Shown here piece after piece: positions 46,967 through 57,280 of a stretch of 64,000 bases of DNA. The number at the start of each line of letters is the position of its first letter. Position 1 is the stretch's first letter. A model generated the notes under the pieces. The model worked only from the letters and a program-made list of their open reading frames with translations. It did no database searches and had not been told where the DNA came from. Source of the stretch: Ecytonucleospora hepatopenaei (Eukaryota; Microsporidia; Enterocytozoonidae); the NCBI GenBank assembly GCA_026692725.1, contig JAPMUG010000001.1, positions 1-64,000 on the forward strand, written 5' to 3'. A program made the position numbers and the translations under genes.

Positions 46967-49900
46967 ATGAACACGTACAAAAATAAAAATGAAAATACGA
47001 TATCTCATGAAGCTAAAATTTTACTAGTAAAAAAATTAAACGGATTTTTACAAATTTTATTAAATATAGCTTCTTGCTTTGTATTTTATCTTATTTGTGA
47101 ATTATTTCCAAAAATAGGTATAAAAATTTTATATTTTAAGAGCAGTATAAAAAATGCAACTCATGTTTTTATAGTTGATCAAAAAGAAAGCATAAAGATT
47201 TATAAGATTAAAAAAATTAAGTTAAAAAATGAGGAGATTTTATTTATCAAAACATCTTCAAGAACAATAATGAACTTCATTAATAATAACTACATAAAAT
47301 TAATAGATACTCATTATGGAAGATTTGTTTATGATTTTAAGAAATCAAGTTTTGTTTTACCATCCGTTCAGTTAGTAGACAACCTAAACAGTTTTGTTGA
47401 TGTTGATAATACCGAGAAAAAGTATTTTTTGTATAAAATTCAAACAAATCTTAAATGTATTTTATATGGAAATAATACAATAGACATGGAAATAAAAGAT
47501 TTATTCGGTATTTTAAAAGAAAATGTTATAGACTTTACATTTTTATGGGAATTATTTTCTTTAACAGTTTGGTTTATTGGAAAATATTTTAAATATTTTA
47601 TTTTCGTCTTTATAATCTTTCTTTATTTATTTGTAAAGAATGTGGTAGAAGACATAAATGAAAACCAGCGACTTAGGGATTTAAAGGTAGAAGAAGAAAA
47701 GTGCAAAATAATAAAAATAAAAAATTGCGAAAACATATTTTTTAATGATTCAAAACAATCTATATTTAAAAACACAAATGTTATGTTTGAAGAGGTGAAT
47801 TTCAAATATGTATATCCAGGCGATTTGATATTGGTAACACCTACAGATATATTTAGGTGTGATGCAGAAATAGTGGAGGGGGATGTTGTGGTAGATGAAT
47901 CTTTTTTGACAGGGGAATGTGTACCAGTGTGCAAGGGAGTGGGAGATGAAATATATGCAGGAACAGAAGTATTGAAAAGTAACAATGGATTTTCATCAAA
48001 AGACCAGGAAGTAAGCATAAAGAACAGTATAACTAGTAGTGCAACAGGTTCTAATAAAAGATTGAGTAAGCTTGTGAAGGTTAAAAACCTTTTGCGAAAA
48101 GAAAACAAAGAATTGAACCTAAACAAAAAAACATTAGAATATTCTGTTAAAATATATGATTATGCAGTTGCACGAATAGTAAATACAGGGAGACGTACTA
48201 AGAAAGGACAACTAATAAAGAATATGGTCATTAGAAATAAAGTTGAAGATAAGTTCAACAATGATACGCTGAAAGTTTTAAATATTATTTTTATGTTAAC
48301 TTTATTGGTTTGTGTTATCGCATTTTTTTATTTAAATAGAATGCTTTCTTTATTTAAAAGTTTTATGTTTTCTTTTGACATTTTTACTGCAATATTTTCA
48401 CCGACTTTAGCAGTTTGTGCAGAATTTGGGATTTTAAAAGCAGTATCTTCACTTAAAACATATGGAATTCTAACAAATGATAAGGAGAGAGTATTGATTG
48501 CAGGACATACGGATACGGTAGTTTTTGATAAAACAGGAACACTAACTGAAATTGGTTTAGAAGTAAAATGTTTGGATTATATAACTGGTTCAATTTATGA
48601 TTCTGTGACATTACTTAGAAAAGTATCTAAAGAGGCTGAGAGCAAAACAGAGATGAATTTTATAATTTTAAGGATCGGAATGGCTTGTTGCCACCATGTC
48701 ATACAGCTGAATGGAGAATATTCGGGGGATGTTTTGGACATGAAAATGTTTATATTTAGTAACAGTAAAATAAAAACAGAAGACAACAAAAAGTACATTG
48801 TGTTTAACGAGCAAGAAAATGAAAATGAAATGTTAGGAGAAAATAGCGAGCCTGTAGGATTTTGTCAGATAAAAGAATATAAGGGAAAAAAAGATTTGTT
48901 GAGTGATGATGAGTATACGTTGTATTTCAACGAGAGCATTTTAAATGCACATCAAAGCAATCAATTTTGCCAAAGAGGGGAAACAATAAAACCTAAGATG
49001 GAAATAATAAAAATATTTGATTTTAACAGTAAGGAAAAGCGTATGTCAGTGATTTCAAAAATAACAAATCCTGCATGTTCAGGGAGTAAAGCAAGATATT
49101 TTGTGTTTTGCAAAGGTGCGCCAGAAATTCTACAAGAGAGTTTAAACAATGTTCCAGAAGAATACGAGGAAACATACAAAAAGCATAACATTACGGGATA
49201 TAGAACAATAGCACTTGCATATAAAGAAATTGAAGTGATAGAAAATAAAAAAGATGTATTAGAAATGGAGGAGGATAAAATAAGAGAATATTTAGAAGGG
49301 TTGAAAAGGGAAGAAATAGAAGCAGGTTTAAATTTTATATCATTTTTGGTGTTTGCAAATAATTTGAAAAGGGAAACAAAAGATGTAATATCTGCGCTAA
49401 AGGAAGCAAATTTAGAAGTAAAAATGTGTACAGGGGATAGTCTATTAACAGCTATTTCTGTTGCAAAAGTTGGAGGCATTATTTCAGCAAAAATAGCAAT
49501 TATTTATCCTTTTTTTGTTAAAAATCAGGACATTTCGAATTTTGAATGGGGCTGTGTGGCTGAAGAAGAATATATATTTGACAAAAACAAATTAGAATTA
49601 TATTCAGAGTATGATGATTGTACAGAAATAGATTATGTGATTGCAATAGAATCCAGAGAGTATAATGAATTAATGAAGGTAGAAGAGTATCGCAATTTGA
49701 TTATGAAAAAAGGGACGATTTTTGCACGATTTTCACCATCTGAGAAGAAAAACTTGGTTGAGAATATTTTAAAAGAAAAAGATAAAAAGAATAAAACTAA
49801 AAAAGTAATTTTTTGTGGAGATGGAGCAAATGATGCAGGAGCATTATGTGCAGCAACAGTTGGAGTACTTCTATCAGATGGCAAAAACAATTTAGTTAGT

Positions 49901-50707
49901 TCTTTTACCACAAAAGAGTTATCTTCTGTCTGTCATTTGATTAACGAAGGAAAGTCTGCGCTTAGTAAAAATATGTCCCAGTTTAAATATATTTTTTATA
50001 GTCAGATTATTAGTGGATTGGTTATGATTTCTACCTTAATTAAGCATAATTTTCCTTCGGATGGACAGTCTCTTATCGTCGATATGATTTGTTGTTATGC
50101 ATTAGGAAATATTTTGCTGCTTTTTAATAGCTCTTGTTCTAAACAATTTTTTAAAAATAAAATGAATAAAACAAAGGATACATTGCTTAAAAAAACAAAT
50201 GAAAAATGTGCAGAAGCAAAAAATTATATTAGCAAAAATAAAGTAAAAATAAATGTATTTAAACACTGTACATTATTATGCATAGAATTATTGGCGATAT
50301 TTGCAGTATTTTTGGTAAACACTACTTTTTTAATTAAGCCACTGCAGGTTTTGGATCCGAAGGATAGAACTACTAATAAAATGATTGAGGAAAGCAACCA
50401 AGCAACAATATTGTTTTACGTGACAATGTTTGCGCTTTTGAACAAAGTGTGTTATTTTGCAAATTATAGAGAATTTAATGAAAAGTGGTATAAGAACTAT
50501 AAGTTTTTATCAGTGATCGGCGTAATATTTGTATTTTTGGTGTTTTTATTAGTTGATAATATATGTGAGTTTGGTTTAATATACTCTCATATGGATTTTA
50601 TGGAAATAACAAAGTTTGAGGGTATTGTTTTATTCATAGATCTTTGTGTGGTGGGATTTATAATTAATGTTTTTAATGTGTTTGTTACAAATATTGAGGT
50701 TGAGTAA
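46967..50707 (+). CDS. P5B-type transporting ATPase (ATP13A2/YPK9-like)
   Basis: This 1246-residue P-type ATPase has all catalytic signatures: actuator DESFLTGECVPV with TGE, phosphorylation site FDKTGTLTE (Asp521), nucleotide-binding FCKGAPEIL, and hinge CGDGANDAGAL. The segment IFSPTLAVCAEFGILKAVSS in membrane helix 4, the GILTND to DKTGTLTEIGLEV spacing and the N-terminal membrane pair are those of the P5B group, whose human member ATP13A2 exports polyamines from lysosomes. The canonical P5B 'PPALP' of helix 4 is changed to SPTLA, so specificity may differ. CCCC lies close upstream of the ATG. The last ~75 codons and 11 bases beyond the stop are repeated identically in inverted orientation at the right edge of the window. 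Confidence 0.93.
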   Translation: MNTYKNKNENTISHEAKILLVKKLNGFLQILLNIASCFVFYLICELFPKIGIKILYFKSSIKNATHVFIVDQKESIKIYKIKKIKLKNEEILFIKTSSRTIMNFINNNYIKLIDTHYGRFVYDFKKSSFVLPSVQLVDNLNSFVDVDNTEKKYFLYKIQTNLKCILYGNNTIDMEIKDLFGILKENVIDFTFLWELFSLTVWFIGKYFKYFIFVFIIFLYLFVKNVVEDINENQRLRDLKVEEEKCKIIKIKNCENIFFNDSKQSIFKNTNVMFEEVNFKYVYPGDLILVTPTDIFRCDAEIVEGDVVVDESFLTGECVPVCKGVGDEIYAGTEVLKSNNGFSSKDQEVSIKNSITSSATGSNKRLSKLVKVKNLLRKENKELNLNKKTLEYSVKIYDYAVARIVNTGRRTKKGQLIKNMVIRNKVEDKFNNDTLKVLNIIFMLTLLVCVIAFFYLNRMLSLFKSFMFSFDIFTAIFSPTLAVCAEFGILKAVSSLKTYGILTNDKERVLIAGHTDTVVFDKTGTLTEIGLEVKCLDYITGSIYDSVTLLRKVSKEAESKTEMNFIILRIGMACCHHVIQLNGEYSGDVLDMKMFIFSNSKIKTEDNKKYIVFNEQENENEMLGENSEPVGFCQIKEYKGKKDLLSDDEYTLYFNESILNAHQSNQFCQRGETIKPKMEIIKIFDFNSKEKRMSVISKITNPACSGSKARYFVFCKGAPEILQESLNNVPEEYEETYKKHNITGYRTIALAYKEIEVIENKKDVLEMEEDKIREYLEGLKREEIEAGLNFISFLVFANNLKRETKDVISALKEANLEVKMCTGDSLLTAISVAKVGGIISAKIAIIYPFFVKNQDISNFEWGCVAEEEYIFDKNKLELYSEYDDCTEIDYVIAIESREYNELMKVEEYRNLIMKKGTIFARFSPSEKKNLVENILKEKDKKNKTKKVIFCGDGANDAGALCAATVGVLLSDGKNNLVSSFTTKELSSVCHLINEGKSALSKNMSQFKYIFYSQIISGLVMISTLIKHNFPSDGQSLIVDMICCYALGNILLLFNSSCSKQFFKNKMNKTKDTLLKKTNEKCAEAKNYISKNKVKINVFKHCTLLCIELLAIFAVFLVNTTFLIKPLQVLDPKDRTTNKMIEESNQATILFYVTMFALLNKVCYFANYREFNEKWYKNYKFLSVIGVIFVFLVFLLVDNICEFGLIYSHMDFMEITKFEGIVLFIDLCVVGFIINVFNVFVTNIEVE

Positions 50708-50817
50708 GAATAAATTTTGAATCTAGATATATTTTAAACATTTTTATTAATAGAATTTTTAAGATAACATCGTATATTTTGTTGTTACTGTAACAACGTG
50801 AACTGTTACATGTTATT

Positions 50818-50941
50818 GACCGAATGCCCTTTATACGGAGCACAAAAGTGGGTGCGTAAAAATTTTGTTTTTTACCTTAATTTTTAAAAAAGTCTTTAAA
50901 GATAATTAAATACATGCTGTTTTGTTTTGTTTGATTAAATA
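50818..50941 (+). mobile_element. Left arm of a second Merlin-like MITE, cut by a Tc1 insertion
   Basis: From 50818 the sequence GACCGAATGCCCTTTATACG, then GCACAAAAGTGGGTGCGT and a TTTACC-TAATTTTT stretch, follows the left arm of the MITE at 31351 position by position, including the inner part ending CTGTTTTGTTTTGTTTGA. Similarity stops at the TA that starts the next Tc1 element. I could not find the matching right arm beyond that element, so this copy is truncated or its right half is too decayed to see. Confidence 0.75.
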
Positions 50942-52521
50942 CAGTGCTACTCAAAAGTTTAGAAAACTATAAAATACTGGTAAAATAAATTTTTTGAAGG
51001 AAAAACTGCAAAAAACAACCCTTAACTATAAAATTTATTAAAAATTATTTAAAACGGTTCAATGTTTGCTATAAATTATATTAAAAATTAAATACCTTGA
51101 TCAAAATTTTTTAAAATACGCAAATGTTTAGAAAAATTAATAATTTATTTTATTTGCATAATTTTTTTAACTTCCAAACAACGATTAGGTATTGAATTAA
51201 CTAATTTTTTAATTAAATTATCAGGTATACTATTTCACGTCTCTAAAATTGCATTTTCCAAATTCAATTTTTGATCGTAATTTTTACCGTTTTTATATAC
51301 CCGTTGGACGATCCAACCCTATAAATTTTCAAAAGGATTCCGGTCTGGGGAGAAAATGGCCATTCCAATACACATATTCCTTTTATTTCAAAAAATCCAA
51401 CCATATCTCCTTTCACATGCACACTTGCATTATCTTGTTGAAATTAAATTTTCGTCAGAGTTATATACAAGGGGAACAATGGCTTTTTCCATCAGATTTC
51501 GGTACTAACCTGAAGTTTTATACCCTCAATAAATTCGAGATGTAATGTTCCTTGTGCTTAAAAGGCTCCCCAGACCATTAAACTTCCCCTCTTACATTGG
51601 CGTTTTGAATATACTTCCCTCGGAAGTGATTTGTCATACCAATAACATTGCATGCCATCTGGGTCATCAAGATTAAACTTTATCATCAGAAAAAATAACC
51701 TTGTCTCATTAGATTTAATCTTACCCCAATAAACTTATCTTTTTTTCTTTTCATTGAGATTAAAACAGGTTTTCTTTTTTCCACATTTTCTTTTATGGCC
51801 CTTTAAACAGTATCATACGATACCTTTGAATTCAGCTCTTTAATAATTTTGCTGCATGTTGCCTTTTCTTGAACTGATTTTTTAATATCATTTTCAATAC
51901 CCTTTTTGTAATCAGTCTAGGTCTTCCTGGGCGCGGTTTTTTTCCAAAGGCTTTTTTGATTCCAAACACGTATATGGTCGAACTTGACCTACCTGTTATA
52001 CGCTTTGTTTGGATCCAAGTCATATTTTCATCTTTACAAATTAAGATATTTTTTTCAATTTCAGTCAATTGTTTTTTCGATGACATGCCTAATTTTTACA
52101 TAAAAATTTTTTAAAAAGTGACGAGGGAAAATTTTATTGTTTAGAACTATTAATTTTTGATTGATTCTCAATATTTTTGCGTACTTGATTTATAACAAAT
52201 TATTGTTTATACACCTAAATTTTAAATTCAACAAATGAAAACAAACTGTTGGATAGTATTGATCAATAAATAAAAAACAGTTTCATATTTTACATTTAAG
52301 AAATATATCGGTAAATAAAATCTTAGTTTTAATAATTTTATTTTTAAATATAACAATTTTTATAATATGTGTCCAAAACCTAAGAGCAGTACGAAATCCA
52401 ACCAAAACTATAAAAATTTTCCAAATTTTAATTCAATTTTAATGGGTCTAATCTAAACAAAAGTATGTTAAAAAGTTTTTATAGACATTTTTACCAGTCT
52501 CTATATTTATGCGTACTACTG
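50942..52521 (-). mobile_element. Tc1-type element A, about 1.58 kb, degenerate
   Basis: The ends are imperfect inverted repeats. The left starts CAGTGCTACTCAAAA, the right read inward starts CAGTAGTACGCATAA, and both then share an ACTGGTAAAA segment. A TA dinucleotide flanks each side (50940-50941 and 52522-52523), the target preference of Tc1/mariner elements. Between them lies a decayed transposase on the minus strand. The element sits inside the left-arm remnant of a Merlin-like MITE, so it is the younger insertion. Confidence 0.75.
51170..52086 (-). pseudogene. Tc1 transposase, decayed (element A)
   Basis: The first 84 codons (51832-52086) are open and form the paired-like helix-turn-helix of a Tc1 transposase with the linker KKPRPGRPRLITK. 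Downstream, recognisable pieces appear in shifting frames with stops: LDDPDGMQCYWYDK, REVYSKRQCKRGSLMVWGAF, FQQDNASVHVK carrying the second catalytic Asp, and LEWPFSP. No functional protein can be made. Orientation is minus. Confidence 0.8.
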
Positions 52522-52531
52522 TATCAGTTTT

Positions 52532-52761
52532 CTGTGCACGACAAAAGTTTTGTTAATAATTTGTTATTTATAAACATAAAGGTTATTTTTTTATCAAATT
52601 AAAAATTGTCTTCGCATAAGCATTGAGGCTTGACTAAAAAAACAAAATTTTAATTAATGTCAACAATAGAACTTTTCATGGGTAAAAATTTATTTATTAT
52701 TTTAAATGATCCATATCTGTCAACAATTATAAAATTTTCCCCATGGTTTTGTCGTGCACAG
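52532..52761. repeat. 230-bp AT-rich segment with 15-bp perfect inverted ends
   Basis: CTGTGCACGACAAAA at 52532-52546 is repeated exactly inverted as TTTTGTCGTGCACAG at 52747-52761. The core has no credible gene. The 69-codon frame overlapping it (52657-52866) runs through the repeat and looks accidental. The arrangement fits a small MITE, but no clear target duplication is visible. Confidence 0.55.
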
Positions 52762-52880
52762 CACAACGGAAAAGATTTAACCTTACCCTTTGTTTGTCAA
52801 ATAAGCTTGAATTTAAACTATATAAACGTTTTGAACAGTTTAACCCATCCTTTTAGTTATAAGTAAATATTTATTATTAA

Positions 52881-53880
52881 ATGCCAAATATTAATAAATT
52901 TTCACAGAAACTAAAAGCTCAACCTGAGGAAATTAACTCGAAGCACAGCAGGTTTTTTAAATAATTTTTGTCCTATAAATAGTCATACCATTGAAAAAAT
53001 TATAAAAATGTAAAAAGTTTCTGTGAATATAGAAAAGAAAAGATGCATATGGCCCAAATAATCTGTTTTGCAGGTTAAAGTAAAATTTATAACACACCGC
53101 AGTTTGGCTCAATAAGAAGTAAAATCTCATGTACCACGTCCAGGACACCCCCGTTAAAAAGAGACAGATAATAAGAATAGTGAACAAAAAATCAAAAGGT
53201 GAAAGAATCACATGTAGGAAGAACATAGGGTAATTAAAATTAAACGTGTCTCATGACACTGTTAAGAGGACTCTCATAAAAATGACAAGAGTAATTGGAA
53301 TTAGATGAAACATAGTCCCCAGCTTATTAAAGAAAAATCAGGTTCCATTTGTAAACGGATTGTTTTTTCAAGATAAATGTTAACATGTTTTTTCTGATGA
53401 AAAAAAGTTTATCTTGTAGGGCCCGATGGTTTAAAATACTATTGGCATGACATATCAAATTCCTTTAAGACTTTTTAAGGAGACAAAATGGTGATGGCAG
53501 CGTAATAATTTGGGTGACCTACACAACACAAGGGTTCTTGCATCTGGAGTTCATCGAGTGTACTATGACGTCAGTTTCGTACAAGAAATTAACAAAAAGA
53601 ATCATAGTACTATTTGTATTAAATTCAAATGAAAATTTTATTTATCAACAGGACAATGCAAGTGTGCATTTAATGGAGAATTGTGAGTATTTTTCGAAAA
53701 AAAGCGAGTAACAGTATTAGACCGGCCATCTTGCTCGCCTGACTTTATCCTATGGAAAATTTGTGGGGCTGAATAGTCTAAAAATGTATTAAAACTAACA
53801 AACTTACAGATCACAAATTTGTCTAAAAAATATTTTTTTAAAGTCTTGGAGAAGTATACCATAAATTTTAATAAAATATT
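52881..53880 (+). pseudogene. Tc1 transposase, decayed (element B)
   Basis: Starting with MPNINKFSQKLKAQPEEI at 52881, plus-strand pieces in changing frames follow the Tc1 plan: the basic linker near 53150, FSDEKKF with the first catalytic Asp near 53393, GPDGLKYYWHDISNSFKTF, then an open stretch 53514-53711 with FIECTMTSVSY and FIYQQDNASVH (second Asp). Stops and frame changes are numerous. Downstream sequence at about 53950-54010 (TGCGTATTTTTAAAAGTTTT) closely resembles the 3' region of element A, so both belong to one family. The exact ends were not resolved. Confidence 0.75.
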
Positions 53881-54135
53881 GCTAAATTAAATGTCAAACC
53901 ATTGCCTGGAAGCTTTTAAAATTATAAAAAAAATAAATTGTTGATTTTTCTATTTTTTGCGTATTTTTAAAAGTTTTTGATCAGGATATTTAGTTTTAAA
54001 TAAAATTTATATTAAAAAAACAAATCATTTTTGATAATTTTGAAATATTTTTTATTAAGATGTTATTTTTATAGTCTTTCTTTTTAAAAGTTTATTTGAC
54101 CGAAGCATTTCGGCATTATTGTATTTTATAAAATA

Positions 54136-55517
54136 CAGTGGGGTCAAAAAAATCGGATAAAATTTATGATAAAATACAAGACATTTTCTTATAAAAACTT
54201 ATTAATGTATTTGACTGATTATAAAACACTACGCAAATTATTTTTAACAATATTTTGTGTTAAAAAATTAATTAATTTTTAAAATTTTATTTAATATCTT
54301 GTTGTTCCACCATTTACTCTTAAAACGGCAGCTATTCTGTTTGGAATACTTTCTTATAAACATCTTATTTCCTCTTTTGTAATCTGGGAAACCGCAGTTT
54401 TAATTTTATTAATTAATTCTTTTGTAGAATTAACTTTATAAAAACCCATTTTTCTTTTAGTGAGAGCCCAAAGATTCTCAATTATGTTCATATCAGGGCT
54501 TTGTACTGCCCATTCTAAAACTAAAATGTTGTTTTTTACAAAAAAGTTTTTTGTAAAAAATGATGTATGGTAAGGCGCGCCGTCTTGCTGAAAAATAAAC
54601 TCCTCATTTTCAAATTCTTTTTTAATTTGTGGCAAAGCTGAATTTAAAACTTCCACGTATTTTTCAGAATTTAATCTTTCTGATGGAAAACGAATAAAAA
54701 TTTTCCCACTGTAAGTAATTGCAGCCCATACCATTACACCTTCACCGCCGCAAAACTTAATAGTGGGAATTGTGTTATTTTCATCATACCTAGTGCCTGG
54801 TAAACGCCAAACTTTTATGTTACCATCAGCACCATTTCGTTTATATTTTTTTATCTGTAAAAACAACGTCTTTCCAAAATGAAAACAATAATTACTAAAT
54901 TTTTTGCACAATTTTATTCTATTATCTTAATTTTTTTAGTTAACACCTGTTTTTTTGCTGGTCTATATGCGTTAATGTTGTTTTCTGATAAATCTCTTGA
55001 AAGCGTTTTTACGTTTTTAGATTCTTCTAACTTATCAAAATTTGTTTTTAAAGAATCAAAAGGTGTTTTTAATACTTTTTTGATCAATTTATTAATAAAT
55101 TTTTCATCTAAAATTTTTTTTGCGCCCAGAGCCTTCAAAACGCCAAAATAATAGCATTTTTCTTAATTTTTTGAATAAAAGTCCATATTGTATTATATGG
55201 TTTTTTTATTTATCTTACTATTTTTTTAATTTTTTTGCCATTTAAAAGCATTTTTAAAATCATTCCTTTTTGAATGCAAGTAAGACGTGGTATAATATAA
55301 GGCAATATTTTACTTTAAATGTTAACAAAACATAAAATTTTAGTTTATTTAAGATCAAGATTTAAAAAATTAATCAAAAAAATTATTTTATTTTTCTATA
55401 AAAGTTAATAACTATACTGCGTAGTTTAAGATGTCATTTATTGTTTGTGACTTAAATTTTGTAACAAACAAAGCATTGGAGGGAAATATAATTTATCCAA
55501 TTTTTTGACCCCCACTG
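54136..55517 (-). mobile_element. Tc1-type element C, 1382 bp, near-complete
   Basis: Terminal inverted repeats are clear. The left starts CAGTGGGGTCAAAAAAATCG, and the right read inward starts CAGTGGGGGTCAAAAAATTG, both continuing into GGATAAA. TA dinucleotides flank the element at 54134-54135 and 55518-55519. The minus strand encodes a DD34E transposase that is almost intact. The size is typical for Tc1 elements. Confidence 0.88.
54354..55138 (-). pseudogene. Tc1 DD34E transposase with frameshifts (element C)
   Basis: Two adjoining minus-strand frames make one transposase. The upstream frame (54914-55138) holds part of the N-terminal helix-turn-helix region, and the downstream frame (54354-54911) holds most of the catalytic core: GGEGVMVWAAITYSGKIF, FQQDGAPYHTS with the second Asp, and SPDMNIIENLWAL with the catalytic Glu. 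Exactly 34 residues separate that Asp and Glu, the Tc1 spacing. The expected first catalytic Asp lies in a VVFTDK stretch visible only in another frame, near 54850-54870, next to a run of seven A. The break therefore falls at the active site. Recent inactivation or a sequencing error in the A run are both possible. Confidence 0.8.
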
Positions 55518-56043
55518 TAGTGTACGTTTGTGTGTAATGATCCCATGACGAGATAAAAGCCACAGGTTTTTTATGATTTTTATCCCAAGGTTTTTCTTTG
55601 TTGCATAAACTAGAATGATGTTTTTATAGAATTTTCTGTTAGTTAGTAAGAATAAATTTATATATAATAAAAGTTTATTTGTCCGTATTTTAAAGTTTTT
55701 TAAACAATAAAGTGACACTGTATATTAACAATTTTATTGTATATTTTTGTAATTTATAAAATCTTACAGTTGTATATATCTTGATATTAGTTACTGTAAC
55801 AACGTAATCTGTTAGTTGTTTATTTTGATCTATTTGTTTTATTGAAGGAAAAAATAAATTTATTCTGCTCACCCATCAATAAATATAACAGAGACAATAA
55901 AGACCACAATAAAATTTAATTCTAATTCTATTAACATTAACTACCTGAATTCTGGCAGTTACTATTTTAAAAATTATGATTAAATTATTTTCAACATAAT
56001 TATTTTAAAATCATTTAAAATATATAGTTTCATAAATTAAAAC

Positions 56044-56290
56044 AGGTCGCCTGAGCACCAATAAGAGGTGACTCTCAGGCGACAAACCCGGTGGGGTTCC
56101 GGTTTAACAAACCCCAAGTATAGAAACCCTGAATGGAGTTCCAAAGACCAAAGCCAAGGCCCCCAGAAGAGTCCGAAGGAGACGGGAGGCAAAGCTGGTC
56201 AGGTTTTGGTAGGGTAGGTCAAGGGCCCATATACAAGCACGGCTGGTTATAGGAAAAGCAGTTAAGGAAAAAGTGTCCAGCGTGCGGTGA
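56044..56290. other. GC-rich island with strong hairpins, possible retroelement 3' end
   Basis: This ~250-bp stretch is far richer in G and C than all flanking DNA. It starts with a perfect 10-bp stem GTCGCCTGAG/CTCAGGCGAC (56047-56084) enclosing a second stem CACC/GGTG. It is followed by AAACC/GGTTT pairing around CGGTGGGGTTCC. On the minus strand an uninterrupted frame runs through part of it. GC content, compact 3'-like hairpin and lack of a full gene could reflect a retroelement 3' end, a structured RNA, or foreign DNA. Its right edge coincides with the insertion point of the next element. Confidence 0.5.
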
Positions 56291-56294
56291 AATA

Positions 56295-57278
56295 CACTGG
56301 GGGTCAAAAAAATTTTCAATTTCTACAGAATAAATAATGTCATTATACACTACAATTTTTAGAATATCGTCAATATATCTGTAAAAAATTGGAGCAGGTA
56401 TATTTTTGTCGACTTTAAAAAATGCTTTTTAAAAAACCAACAAATTTTTTATTGGAAATTGATTGATAAATAATTTCAAAAAGTAATACTAATTATTTTT
56501 ATTTTAAAATAATGTTAAGAGTCATAAAATACAAATTTTCAACAAAATAAAAGTACAAATAATATACCCTTGACTTAATATTTTGTTTGGATAAAATAAA
56601 AAAGTCTTTCTATTGAGTAAAAAGGTATTAAATCTCGTAACTAACTCTAAAAATTACATATTTAATTTTTTAAGGACTTTTTATAAGGTTTTTTATACAT
56701 AAATATTGGGTTTATTTTTTATAAAATGCTTTTTAATAAAAAAATAAACATCATTTAAGCTTTTTAAAGTCACTAAATAGACCTTTTAATCACAAAATGA
56801 CGAGAAAAAAACCTTGTTTTACAACAAAAATAAATTTTTAAAATTTAACTGTAATGTTTTTTTTATAAAAACAGGAAATATACAAAAAGACTTTAATGAC
56901 AATAAAAGGCAATTAAAATGTACTTAACTAATGAGAAAAAACTAAAGTAGTATTTTAAATTTTCTTCTTAAATCATACTATAAGGTTTTTTGAATTTTTT
57001 ATCAACAATTTTTAACATCACTCTGAAAGAAAAAAAGGTTTAAAAGAAGTGTTTTAATGATGTAAAAATTTAGTTTTTTGTATTGTTTATAAATTAAAAA
57101 GTATAAAAATGTGCTTTTCAACAAAAAAATTTTGAAAAATAAAACAGCAATTCTTAATAAGGTATAGTTTTGCATGGGCTCCATGTTTTTTATTCTAGTT
57201 TGTTCTTATAATAAAAATTGTGGGATAATATATTCTAAAAAGATACATACAAATTGAAAATTTTTTTGACCCCCAGTG
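56295..57278. mobile_element. Non-autonomous Tc1-type element D, 984 bp
   Basis: The first and last 28 bases are perfect inverted repeats starting CACTGGGGGTCAAAAAAATT, with TA flanks at 56293-56294 and 57279-57280. The terminal GGGGGTCAAAAAA core is shared with element C, so the same or a related transposase could mobilise it. The interior is AT-rich with no transposase. The perfect ends indicate recent activity compared with elements A and B. Confidence 0.88.
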
Positions 57279-57280
57279 TA

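Noticed and set aside
51249..51545. 98-residue plus-strand frame
   Set aside because: The minus strand over the same bases shows decayed Tc1 transposase motifs. The plus frame is a shadow.
54879..55151. 90-residue plus-strand frame with hydrophobic start
   Set aside because: It is antisense to the transposase N-terminal region of Tc1 element C.
56104..56319. 71-residue minus-strand frame in the GC-rich island
   Set aside because: It overlaps the inverted end of element D and the hairpin region, lacks a known domain, and probably stays open because of the higher GC content.
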